Below are positions 54,582 to 64,000 of a stretch of DNA of 64,000 bases, piece by piece (positions within the stretch are counted from its first letter, which is position 1; each line of letters begins with the position of its first letter). The notes under the pieces are model-generated. The model searched no databases and had not been told where the DNA came from. It worked only from the letters and a program-made list of their open reading frames with translations. Both the position numbers and the translations under genes were made by a program. Origin of the DNA: Prorocentrum cordatum (lineage: Eukaryota > Sar > Dinophyceae > Prorocentrales > Prorocentraceae). The stretch is from positions 181,583-245,582 of the forward strand of contig CAUYUJ010012213.1 in assembly GCA_963575745.1 (NCBI GenBank), in the 5' to 3' direction.

Positions 54582-54775
54582 GCATCCTTAAAAATCCTCT
54601 AATAATTATATTATATCTTTGATACCTATCTCACTAACTCTACATAACACACTAAAATACTACTATAATCTTGAGTGTTTTTTGCCTCACTCCCCTCGCT
54701 CCTCTCACCTCCTCCTCCCTCCCTCCGCACCTCCCTCTGCCCTACTCTCTTCTCTCATCCCATTACTTGGGCCAT
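54582..54775. other. AT-rich insert in the 425-bp array
   Basis: Unrelated sequence between GGGGGACT and CTTGGGCCATC of one repeat unit. Its left half is AT-rich (AATAATTATATTATATC) and its right half a CTCC tract. Confidence 0.75.
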
Positions 54776-55622
54776 CTTGGGGCTATCTTTGGGGCCTCGT
54801 CGCGCGTCTTGAAGCGTCGGGAAGCCAGAAAGGCGGAACAGGAAAAAACATCGAAAAACACTCTGGAAAATCAGCAATTTTCGACTCTTTGGGCCCTCTT
54901 GGGAAGCTCATTTGGGACCTCAAGCCGTCTTGGAGACCTCTTGGCCCGTCTTGGGGCCATCGTGGGCGTCTTGGAGCGGTCGTTTGGCGTCTCGGAGCCT
55001 TCGTGGGCCGTATTGGAAGCCTCTTGGGGGCTTCGTGGCCCGTCTTGAGGCCCTCTTGGGCCAGGAAAAGCTCCGTGGATCGCTCGTCCCGGACCCCCCC
55101 CCCTCCAAATCGGCCCTCTTGGGCCGTCTTGGGGACCTCTTGGGCCGTCTTGGGGCCGTCTTGGGCCGTCTGGAGGCCGTCTTGGGGGAGTCTTGGGCCA
55201 TCTTGGGGCTATCTTTGGGGCCTCTTCGCGCGTCTTGGAGCGTCGGGAAGCCAGAAAGGCGGAAAAGCAAAAAACATCGAAAAACACTTTCTGGAAAATC
55301 AGCAATTTTAGACTCTTTGGGCCTTCTTGGGAAGCTCACTTGGGACCTCAAGGCCGTCTTGGAGACCTCTTGGCCCGTCTTGGGGCCATCGTGGGCGTCT
55401 TGGAGCGGTCGTTTGGCGTCTCGGAGCCTTCGTGGGCCGTCTTGGAAGCCTCTTGGGGGCTTCGTGGCCCGTCTTGAGGCCCTCTTGGGCCAGGAAAAGG
55501 CCCGTGAATCGCTCGTCCCGGACCCCCCCCTTCAACGCGGCCCTATTGGCCGTCTTGGGGACCTCTTGGGCCGTTCTTGTGGGCCATCTTGGGCGTACTG
55601 GGAGGCCATCTTGGGGGGGACT

Positions 55623-55782
55623 TATTTTTTTATTTTTCTTTCTTTTTTTTATTTTTTCTTCTTTCTACTTTCTTCTTTTTGTTTTTTTCTTTTTTTTTTC
55701 CTTTTTTTTTTCTTTTCTTTTTTTTTTCACATTTTTTTTTTTTTCTTTTTTTCTTTCTTATGTTTTTTATGTCTCTCATTAT
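55623..55782. other. T-rich insert in the 425-bp array at the same unit position
   Basis: About 160 bp, over 80 percent T, between GGGGGGACT and TTGGGCCATC, the equivalent site to the insert at 54582. Confidence 0.75.
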
Positions 55783-56274
55783 TGGGCCATCTTGGGGCTA
55801 TCTTTGGGGGCCTATTTGCATCTTTTGGTGCATTTATGTCGTTGGAGCGTCGGGAAGCCGGAAAGGCGGAAAAGCAAAAAACATCGAAAAACACTTTGGA
55901 AAATCAGCAATTTTAGATTCTTTGGGCCCTCTTGGGAAGCTCATTTGGGACCTCAAGGCCGTCTTGGAGACCTCTTGGCCCGTCTTGGGGCCATCGTGGG
56001 CGTCTTGGAGCGGTCGTTTGGCGTCTCGGAGCCTTCGTGGGCCGTCTTGGAAGCCTCTTGGGGGCTTCGTGGCCCCTCTTGAGGCCCTCGTGGGCCAGGA
56101 CAAGCCCCGTGGATCGCTCGTCCCGGACCCCCCCCCCCCCCTCCAAATCGACCGGACCAGGCTCCCGGGGGAGGGGTTTGGGGAGGGGGAAGCATCTCAC
56201 ACGCCGATGATCCCCAAGGGGTCGGCGGATTGTGGGGGGGGGAGGGGGGGAGAACCAACATCTGATTCAATCGA

Positions 56275-56830
56275 TCTTACTATTGATCTCACTCAACGGG
56301 ACACCACGGGACACATGTCGATCTCACTATAGATCTCACTATCGATCTCACTCAACGAGACACCACGGGACACCACGGGACACCGCGGGACACCGCGGGA
56401 CACCGCGGGACACCGCTGGACACCTCTCGGTCTCACCATCGATCTCGCTACCGATCTCACTATCGATCTCACCCAACGGGACAACATAGGAAACCACGGG
56501 ACACCACGGGACACCTCGGGACACCACATCGATCTCACTATCGATCTCACTATCGATCTCACTCAACGGGACACCACGGGACACCACGGGACACCACGGG
56601 ACACCACGGAACATCTGTCGATCTCAGTATCGATCTCACTAGCGATCTCACTTGTTGGGACACCACGGAACACCTCGGGGCACCACATCTATCTCAGTAT
56701 CGATCTCAGTATAGATCTCACTATCGATCTCACGATCGATCTCATTCAACGGGACACCACGGGACACCACGGGACACCGCGGGACACTGCGGGACGCTGC
56801 GGGACACCGCGAGCCACCGCTGGACGGGCG
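56275..56830. repeat. GGGACACCAC and CGATCTCACTAT minisatellites
   Basis: Alternating blocks of the 10/11-mer GGGACACCACG and the 12-mer CGATCTCACTAT. The GGGACACC theme continues in 56875-57010 and returns at 62636-62760. Confidence 0.9.
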
Positions 56831-56874
56831 GGAGGTGGAGAATCATTTGTCGTGACTTCTCCCTAGCAACGGCG

Positions 56875-57192
56875 GACACCACGGGACACCAGCGGGACAC
56901 CTGCGGGACACCTCGGGCCACCGGCCGCCAGAGGAAAAACATTTGGTCCGGCCGCGGCCCAGCCACAGGAGGATTTCGGGACACCAGCGGGACACCGGCG
57001 GGACACCGCGGGCCACCGGCCGCCAGAGGAGAAACATTTGGTCGGGCCGCGGCCCTGCCACAGTAGGATTGCCCTTCGCCCGCCCACGCAGGTTCGCCTC
57101 GCTCGCACGCACGCACGCACGGCACGCACGACTCGAACCCGAAACCGAAATCGTGTTCCCGGTAGGGGGGGTCTCCTTTTCACGTCGGACTC
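56875..57192. repeat. Dispersed repeat, also at 62640-62950
   Basis: GCCACCGGCCGCCAGAGGA, CATTTGGTCCGGCCGCG and CGAAACCGAAATCG-type blocks occur here, partly twice, and again in the same order at 62640-62935. Confidence 0.85.
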
Positions 57193-57212
57193 ACCCCCCA
57201 ACCTCCGATATC

Positions 57213-57247
<35 letters not shown>

Positions 57248-57288
57248 ATACGACCACCCTGCGGGTGATAAGGAGGTTGGGGGGGTGG
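57193..57288. repeat. Palindromic element with TA core
   Basis: ACCCCCCAACCTCC at the left and GGAGGTTGGGGGGGT at the right enclose GATATCTATG, a TA run, and the GACCACCCTGCGGGTGAT hairpin. About 95 bp, MITE-like. The left part (CCCCAACCTCCGATA) also starts the TA run at 62937. Confidence 0.75.
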
Positions 57289-57640
57289 AGGGGCCGAGCA
57301 ATCGGCAACAGTGGTGATTGTTCTCCTGACGATGCCAGTGGAGATTTTTTCTCGGAGGCCTGCTGAGGCTCCTCTCCCTCCCTTTGTCGGGTTGCACATG
57401 GTGCAAATGCAATTGATGAGAACTGCTGCGACAGCGACGCCGCCCGGGCCGTCCTGTTCGGCGATCCATTTTAGTGTAGACGGACCAATCCAGGGGCCCC
57501 AGACGCACAGTTCTTCGATTCGCTTTCCAGCCGCGGCTGGCGAGCAGGGCCTTCCGAGGGCCTGGAAACCCGACCTAACCTCGGCAGCCAATCTCAAAAA
57601 CGGGACCGGGACCCCTTTTGTTTCCTCTTTTTTTTTTTTC
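57289..57640. other. No gene seen
   Basis: Moderate GC, runs into the first, diverged unit of the 182-bp repeat from about 57475. Confidence 0.4.
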
Positions 57641-58080
57641 TTTCCCAGGGGCCCGCGCCGGCGTCCTGTCGGCGTATCTCTTTTTGTGTAGACGGCCCAA
57701 CTCCAGGGGCCCAGACGCACCAGTTTTTCGATTCGTTTCCAGCCGCGGCGGCGAGCAGGGCCTCCGAGGGCCAGGAAACCTCGACCGAACCTCGGCGCCA
57801 ATCTCAAAACGGGACCAGGACCCCTCCCAGGGGCCCGCGCCGGCGTCCTGTCGGCGTATCTCTTTTTGTGTAGACGGCCCAACTCCAGGGGCCCAGACGC
57901 ACCAGTTTCTCGATTCGCTTGTAGCCGCGGCGGCGAGCAGGGCCTCCGAGGGCGAGGGAACCTCTGCCGAACCTCGGAGCCAACCTCAAAACGGGACCGG
58001 CGCCCCTCCCAGCGTTCCGCGCCGGCGTCCTGTCGGCGTATTTCTTTTTATGTAGACAGACCAACTCCAGGGGTCGCTGG
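57475..58080. repeat. About 182-bp tandem repeat, left block
   Basis: GTCCTGTCGGCGTATCTC recurs at 57663, 57847 and 58028. Each unit carries GACGGCCCAACTCCAGGGGC, CGATTCG, CAGCCGCGGCGGCGAGCAGG and CTCAAAACGGGACC. Two more units in the same orientation lie at 61985-62300, on the other side of the gene. Confidence 0.9.
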
Positions 58081-58117
58081 CGAAGCTTACGCGCAGCCTC
58101 CGCACAGCCTGGCAAGC

Positions 58118-58203
58118 GCTGGCAAAGCCTGGCGCAGCCTACGCGAAATCAGAAACTATATCCTTCATGATGCAGGAGCCTGCAAGCACTGGCAAAGCCT
58201 GGC
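58118..58203. repeat. Two GCTGGCAAAGCCTGGC motifs after the gene end
   Basis: Copies at 58118-58133 and 58188-58203, each followed by GCAGCC. The motif recurs through the gene. Confidence 0.8.
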
Positions 58204-58225
58204 GCAGCCAGTGCCCCCCTTCCAT

Positions 58226-61200
58226 TCACGTCTTGCTCGGCGGCGTGGCCTTGAACGCACTGGATGCGATCCAAGTGGCCTCGCTCTCCTCCGCGTTGTA
58301 AGTGTGCCATGTCGGCGTGGCCGTGGATATCGTGGGGTTCGCCTGGGTCACCACGTGGCGCTGGACTCGCTCGACGCCCCGCCCCCGCTTCTCCGGAGGC
58401 GCGTGCGCGAACACGCGATGGGGCGTCATCGCGCGAAGCGGCGTGGGCTCGCCATCCGGCCCGAACACCGCGGGGTACAAGTGCAGGGCGCGAAGGGCAA
58501 CGCTGGGAAAGCCTGGCGTGTCATCGGCGCCCTGTTTCCTCTCAGCGCACTCCTTGCACGTGTAGTGGCCCCGACCCGCGGTGTCCCGCAAAAGCTTTGA
58601 CATCGACGCGACGTTCATGCGCGCTGCTCCGGTGCTGGCGTCGGCGATCTGCGCGCACTTATACAGGGGGCGCGCGATGGCACCCGCCAGCTGGTAGTCG
58701 ACGCTGACCGCTTGGTCGTTGAGATCGCTTCCCAGAGCGGTGCCGAAAAGCATGTCGAGGAAGCTGGCGCCCCAGTAGAGGAAAGACGGTCTGGTGAACT
58801 CGGACAAGAAGCCATCCCCTGGCAATGCCTGGGGGAACGCGTGATCCAGCCACGGCGGGCGCATGTCCCCAGGCAACGCCAACGTCGCGCACTTCGCAGC
58901 CTCGTCCAGCAACTCTTGCTTGGTCATGGAGCTGACGTACGTTGTGGACAAGCCCACCGCCTCTATGTAGTCCTCCACGAGCACCTCGCGGTTGGTCGCC
59001 GGGTACGAGTAATCTGCGCGGATGCGGGGCGCCTGGAGGTCGGACCCTGTGAAACCGAAAGCAGCTGCCGACCCGGCTGGCCGAGATGCGCTGGCAAAGC
59101 CTGGCGCGCTGCTCGCCTTGGTGGAACTGTTCTTGTCCCTCTTCAACGCGACCAGCCGGAGCGTCCTGTAGAAGGCGTAGATGGCCTTGGCCGTGTGCGT
59201 CCGGCCCAAGTCCCAGAAGAGCTGCCCCAGCGTCGTGACGGGGCTCTGCCGACACCACTCGCGCGTCTCGACCGCCTCGCACGGGGCGCATGCCCTGCTC
59301 CACTGGCGGGCCCAGGCGGGCATGTAGACCTGTGGGTTGATGTCTTCGCCCTCGTTCACGGCGGCGGCTTCGCGCTGGGCCTGTGCGTCGACGGCTTTGG
59401 CGAAGAGCTCGGACCCGCGCCGGCCGTGCTCGCGCCGCCCCTCCGGGCGTCGTCCCACGGTGTAACCGCCTTGCACGCGCCAGAATTGTGGATTCTCGAA
59501 TTGCGCGGCACTGGCACTGCCTGGTGCGACCTTGCGAAGGCACCACTGCGTTCTGCACCCGTCCAGCTCCACCACCTCGCCAGAGTGGTGATTGACCAAG
59601 CCCACCAGCGCTTTCGATGGTCCGTCGTCGTCCCCCAGCTGGTTCGGCGAAAACTTCTGCGCTGCCTTATGCGGGAGCTCCTTGAACAACGTCTGGTAAT
59701 GCTCCCGCAGCGCGAGCATGCGCAAGCGGCCCTCCCGTGCCTGCGTGTTTGGAGGTGGCCGCGACAAATCCTCGACGCAGAGGGACCTCTTAGACGCCGC
59801 ATTCAAAAACTCGTTCGGAGTCATGGGCACCGCGCCGGCACTGACCAGCTTGACGTACACCAGTTCGCGGCCCAAGAACATGTCCCGCGTGTCCAGGCCA
59901 CGGGCGCATGTCCTCCGACGCTCCTCGTGCTTTTCCCAGGCTTCGCGGCGCATCCTGTCGATGTTGTCCTGCACCTCGGGATCGCTGGGCTCATCGATGA
60001 CTCGGTGCCGCACGTGCTCCACACCGCGACTCTTCATAGCACGAACATCGTCCAGGGCGGCGTTGCTGTCCATCGGCTGGCCCTGCGCAAGCTTCAAAAC
60101 ATCCGGGATGGGAAGAACTTCGGCGCCGAGTGCAGCGCGGACCTCCCTGGACTCACGGGCGGCGGCCGGGCCCCCATCGGGCTTCTCGGCCAGCTCCTCG
60201 CGCAGGTCAGCCGTGATGTCGAACTGGTGCACGTCCGCCGTGTCCTCTGTCCAATCGGCTTCGGGGTCGAACCCTGGCGGCGTCTTCTCCGCATCCGCCG
60301 TGTCCTGGTTCTTCTGCCCCTGGGTCGCCGGGCTGGCAAAGCCTGGCCCCGACCCCTGGGCTTCGCCTGCCGCCGCTTGCTCCCCGCCCGCTGGCCTCCT
60401 TGCCGCCTCCAATTCGGTCCGCATGCGCACGCGCGCATCCTCCGCGATCTCCGCGAAGCGATTGAACTCCGCACCTAGCGTCTCGTACTCGGTGCCGTCC
60501 AAATCGCGCCCCTCAGGCAAGACGTCCGAGATGCGCTCGATCCCCTTGAGCAGAAGGTCCTGGGCCTTGACCAACGATGCAATGTTCCCGTCCCGCTCGA
60601 ACGCTCTCAGCTCCGTGACCCCAGCCTCGCAGTAGTTGAGGCCCTCCGGGCAGGAGGCCTGGCGCGCCCCTCCGCTCACCTGCGCCGCAGGGGCGATCGC
60701 GGCGCCCCCGGGCGCCGCTTTACTCTTCTTGGCAGGAGGCCCGGTCGCGCCGCCCTGATTTATTGAAGCTTCCACCCCCGCAGAACTGGCAAAGCCTGGC
60801 TCAAGCGGGACCCCGCGGCCACCCTGACTCATTGTGGCCGACTCGGTGGGGCAGGGTTCCACCCGCGCCGCAGTGGCGGTCGCCTGGCCCCCGGGCATCG
60901 CGGGAGCGTTCTGGAAAGGATACGGGAACGTTGGCTTGCGACTCGGTGCCTGCGTCGGAGAGCCGGCAAGGCCTGGCGCTGTTGGAAGGCCCGGCGCCTG
61001 CGTCGGAGAGCTGGGGGACCCCGCAGGACTGGCAAAGCCTGGCTCAAGCGGGATCCCCTCCAGGCCCTCTGGGAGCACGTCGTCTTCCCAGGTGCCGTGT
61101 CTCGTCAGGCAGCTCTTGCAGTTGTCGCGGGCATGCTGTGGAAGGAGCTCCCGGCCCTTGACGGCGTGCAAGAGCACGCGCCACACCGCCGCGTGATGCC

Positions 61201-61793
61201 GTTTGCGGGGGGTCCTTGAACATCGCTGTCTCAGTGTAAGGGCGCCCCTCCATGTGCTTCATGTGGTTGTTCCGCGTGATCTCGAACTCCAGAGCTACAT
61301 GGGGCTCGCGGTGCAGGTGGACTTCCAGGTTCTGCTCGAAGACGTGGTCGCCTCCTATGCCCTGCAAGGTCTTGGAGCTCTTGTCCACGACCTGAGGGTC
61401 ACCCTCGTAAGCATCCCCGGGGAACCCCTTATGGCCTCCACTATGGTTCAAGATAGCCGGAGGTGGCTCAATATGGCTCCCCCCAAGGAGGCCCCCGAAG
61501 ACACCCGAAATCCCAAATGGCCAACCCAAACGCCGAGTGGCCACAAACATCTTTGGAAGCACAGAGACCTTCAGCACGCCTGGTGCTGCCAGCAAGTTCG
61601 TCTTGAACTCCTCCCGAGTCAGCAGGCGCTGAGGATGGAGTTCCACCATGCCCGAAAAGGAAGTGCCCTTGTACTCGTATCGTTGCGCGAGTCTGCGCGA
61701 GCCCGCGTAGGGTGCCTCTGTCCCTGGGGCTGGCAAAGCCTGGCCCTGGGACATAGGCAGCGCATGTGTGAGCATGCGGGCGGCGGCGGCCAT
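58226..61793 (-). CDS. Unknown protein of about 1,190 residues, one frameshift
   Basis: I do not recognise it. The minus-strand start is the ATG at 61793 or 61754 (MSQGQALPAPG). The first 190 residues (RREYKG-like QRYEYKGTSFSGMVELHPQR, EFKTNLLAAPGVLKVSVLP, EVHLHREPHVALEFEI) run to a run of six Gs (plus strand 61207-61212). Loss of one base there joins them to the 986-codon frame (AAVWRVLLHAVKGRELLP, CKSCLTRHGTWEDD), which has no ATG of its own at its start. So a true or sequencing frameshift in one gene is likely. The rest is partly disordered (Pro/Ala/Gly) with globular parts (MFLGRELVYVKLVSAGAVPM, HYQTLFKELPHKAAQKF, EYRTLR-like AIYAFYRTLRLVALKRDK) and CKEC near the end. PGFAS recurs wherever the GCAAAGCC motif lies in frame. 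Confidence 0.6.
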
Positions 61794-61984
61794 GGCCGCG
61801 GGACCGGCCAAAGGTCCGCGGGAACTCTCCGAACACAGAACCGTGATGGGATGCGGTCTGACGGCGTCAACGCCGGCACAGCATGCAGCGCGGAATGGTG
61901 ATTCAACATGGCCCCGGGAACGATTCAGGAGTTCCCAAGGGAACCTGCAGGGGCGCACCGACGCCGACTCCAACAGCGACGGCG

Positions 61985-62300
61985 AACGACGACTCAGGGG
62001 CCCGCGCCGGCATCCTGTCGGCGTATCCCTTTTTATGTCGACGGCCCAACTCCAGGGGCCGAGACGCACCAGTTTTTCGATTCGCTTCCAGCCGCGGCGG
62101 CGAGCAGGGCCTCCGAGGGCCAGGAAACCTCGACCGAACCTCGGCGCTAACCTCAAAACGGAACCGGAACCCCTCCCAGGGGCCCGCGCCGGCGTCCTGT
62201 CGGCGTATCCCTTTTTATGCAGACGGCCGAACTCCACGGGCCCAGACGCCCCAGTTTTTCGATTCGCTTCCAGCCGCGGCGGCGAGCCCGCGCGGCCGCC
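61985..62300. repeat. About 182-bp repeat, right block
   Basis: Two units of the repeat at 57475-58080 in the same orientation (CCTGTCGGCGTATCCCTTTT at 61995 and 62197). Confidence 0.88.
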
Positions 62301-62330
62301 CGAAGGAACGGGGCGCGCTCGGAGAGAGCG

Positions 62331-62346
62331 GCTGGCAAAGCCTAGC
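62331..62346. repeat. GCTGGCAAAGCCTAGC motif, rightmost copy
   Basis: The G to A change near the end turns a G-U pair of the possible stem into A-U, so pairing GCT/AGC is kept. Confidence 0.7.
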
Positions 62347-62394
62347 CTGTACTGGTGGGTGCACGGGGCCTCGCCCGCACGCACGGCACGCACA

Positions 62395-62949
62395 AACACG
62401 AAACCGAAATCGATTTCCCGGTAGGGGGGCTCTCCGTTCCACTTCGATCTCACCCCCCAACCTCCGATCACAATCGATCTCACAATCGACGTCGTCATCA
62501 TCAACACCAACATCATCATCATCATCATCATCATCATCACCATCATCAACATCATCACCATCATCACCATCATCACCATCATCATCATCATCGTCATCAT
62601 CATCGTCACCGTAATCATCATCAACATCATCATCGGGACACCGACGGGACACCACCGGGACACCGGCGGGACACCGCGCGGCCCCGCGCCCCGGTGGAGA
62701 ATCATTTGGTGCGGCCGCGCCTCAGCCACAGAGGACACCACCGGGACACCGGCGGGACACCGCGCGCCACCGGCCGCCCGGTGGAGAATCATTTGGTCCG
62801 GCCGCGCCTCAGCCACAGGAGACTTTCCTCTCGCCCGCCCACGCAGCTTCGCCTCGCCCGCACGCACGGCACGCACGAACACGAAACCGAAATCGATTTC
62901 CCGGTCGGGGGGCTCTCCGTTCCACTTCGATCTCACCCCCCAACCTCCG

Positions 62950-62993
<44 letters not shown>

Positions 62994-63040
62994 TGTGTCT
63001 CTCTCTCTCTATATATATATATATATGTATATATATATAC
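62395..63040. repeat. Dispersed repeat with (ATC)n and (TA)n
   Basis: ACGAAACCGAAATCGATTTC and CTCACCCCCCAACCTCCGAT occur at 62397-62467 and again at 62880-62950. Between them are ATC repeats (62490-62632) and GGGACACC units. TA runs follow at 62951-62991 and 63010-63040. Confidence 0.88.
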
Positions 63041-63173
63041 ATATGCACACACACATCAAAGTTTGCGCATCTTTATCGAATCTGTGCTGGATCCCCCTGG
63101 CGGCGCCTCTGGCGCCGCCCCTGGCCAATCTAAGAAATTTGTGCTGTCCTTCGAAAGCCTGTGTTTTGCCACA

Positions 63174-63353
63174 GTAGGTTCGCGTCGTGTTGACTCTGCG
63201 GCGACCCCGCCGTGGGCGTTCAAGGTTGAACGCCGGCAGTTCCCCAGGAATCGGTCGACGTGGAACGATCTGGCGAACGAGAAGCCGCCGATCCTTCTAG
63301 GGTGAACAATCCACGCGGTGTCAGAAGCCTACGCCAGGGTCGTCACGACACGA
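63174..63353. repeat. Dispersed repeat, copy 2 (copy 1 at 9053)
   Basis: Same order of blocks as copy 1; the central palindrome has one change (GTTCAAGGTTGAAC). Confidence 0.85.
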
Positions 63354-64000
63354 GGACGCCGCAGTGAGTTTCTTGCTCTGCTGCAGGGCGAGGCGCCGCG
63401 GGAGCGGGCTGCGGGGACCGCGAGGACGACGGCGCCGACGAGGGTGCGCCGCGGGGGCCCGACGCCGCGCGCCGGAGGCCACGGGCCTCATCGAGCTGGC
63501 GGCGGGCGGCGGGCGGGGCCCGTCGATCAAGCTCACGTCGCCCTTGGCGACTCCTGGCCTTTGGGGGGGTGAGCTGCTGCGTCGTGGCTCGAAGGAGGAA
63601 AAGGTGCCGATGCCGCTATCCTTGCTTCGTGTTCGCCTTTTTGGGGTTCCTTTGAGGCCCCAGTCGCCACGGCTGGATTTGCTTCGAAGTTCTGGTCAGA
63701 ACGCACCCTGGGAGAGGTCTGGGGAGCAGCGCCATCGGCACGTAGCACCCAGAAACTGCGGATCAGAGTCGACACCCTGGGCTTTTTTTTTGGGGGGGGC
63801 AGCTGCGTCATCGTGGTTTGCTGCCGCGTCGTGGTTGGTCAGGCTTCGGGCTGCGCACAAACACCGCCTTCAGGTAGTCCTGGCTGGCCTCAACAGGCTC
63901 CCCGAGCAGTCTGGGGCGGTCTCCGCGCCCCAGGGTTGAGATGTCGAGACTCTGGGCTTCTTGGGGGGCCTGTTGAGGCCAGCTGGGACTACTTGGGGGG
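63354..64000. other. No gene seen
   Basis: GC-rich sequence to the window edge. Open frames lack recognisable features. GGCCTGTTGAGGCC-like inverted text and CTTGGGG recur near the end. Confidence 0.4.

Larger units (their letters stand above)
51590..56145. repeat. About 425-bp tandem repeat array, interrupted
   Basis: The landmark CTCCAAATCGGC recurs near 52257, 52681, 53639, 54069, 54494 and 55102 (424-430 bp apart where uninterrupted). Each unit has CTTGGGCCGTCTTGGGG text, then GGAAAGGCGGAAAAG, AACATCGAAAAACAC, AAATCAGCAATTTT, GAAGCTCATTTGGGACCTC and CTCGTCCCGGACCCC. Frames without stops read through in both directions (Trp/Gly/Leu-rich one way, Arg/Pro-rich the other) and are not supported as genes. 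Unrelated inserts lie at 53003-53276, 54582-54775 and 55623-55782. Confidence 0.93.

Noticed and set aside
51535-56332. ORFs up to 478 codons, Arg/Pro-rich or Trp/Gly/Leu-rich
   Set aside because: The 425-bp repeat has few stops; period not a multiple of three, and inserts interrupt the frames, so no conserved protein is implied.

Overview
The window looks like nuclear DNA of a dinoflagellate. The key evidence is an exact copy of the 22-nt dinoflagellate spliced leader at 10361-10382. The rest agrees with that: very high GC, gene-like stretches with few or no introns and mostly on the plus strand from 10 to 45 kb, several decayed non-LTR retrotransposons, and a large load of micro-, mini- and dispersed repeats. 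A Prorocentrum-like genome would fit, but the genus cannot be proved from the sequence alone.

Layout. 1-10.3 kb is almost all repeats: (CAA)n, (TCC)n, (GTATGA)n, (GT)n, two foldback structures and two dispersed repeats that recur near 38.4 and 63.2 kb. 10.36-15.5 kb is a LINE-type element beginning at the spliced leader, with a coiled-coil first ORF, a broken AP-endonuclease, an inverted linker and a broken reverse transcriptase. 15.9-31.3 kb is the most gene-like part, all on the plus strand: a HAD-like gene with interruptions, a small cysteine-rich ORF, an intact 823-residue protein of unknown function, a small ORF with a methyltransferase-like motif, hairpin-rich non-coding DNA, a C5-cytosine DNA methyltransferase whose last motifs sit behind a small insertion, and an hAT-like transposase in two halves. 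31.7-33.5 kb is the RNase H end of a LINE. 35.75-38.2 kb, minus strand, is a 5'-truncated LINE fragment of another type with an intact RNase H domain. 41.5-45.8 kb is a decayed gene ending in an Ulp1/C48-like protease domain. 46-50.2 kb is three copies of a head-array-tail repeat, 51.6-56.1 kb a 425-bp repeat array, and 56.3-58.1 kb minisatellites. 58.2-61.8 kb, minus strand, is a long unknown gene with one frameshift, and the last 2 kb is repeats.

How the parts fit together. The 15.9-31.3 kb genes share a 13-nt mini-hairpin, AGCTG-NTT-CGGCT. Its variable base lies in the loop and its outermost pair switches between A-T and G-C. Copies lie just upstream of four likely start codons, between genes and inside ORFs. 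With a DNA methyltransferase, an hAT-like transposase, a 96-bp hairpin array and a 227-bp palindrome in the same interval, this segment is the best candidate for an undescribed system, perhaps a large mobile element or a set of co-marked genes. A second short motif, GCTGGCAAAGCCTGGC, marks the 58-62 kb gene in a similar way. The grouping into one system is inference; the motifs and ORFs are seen directly.
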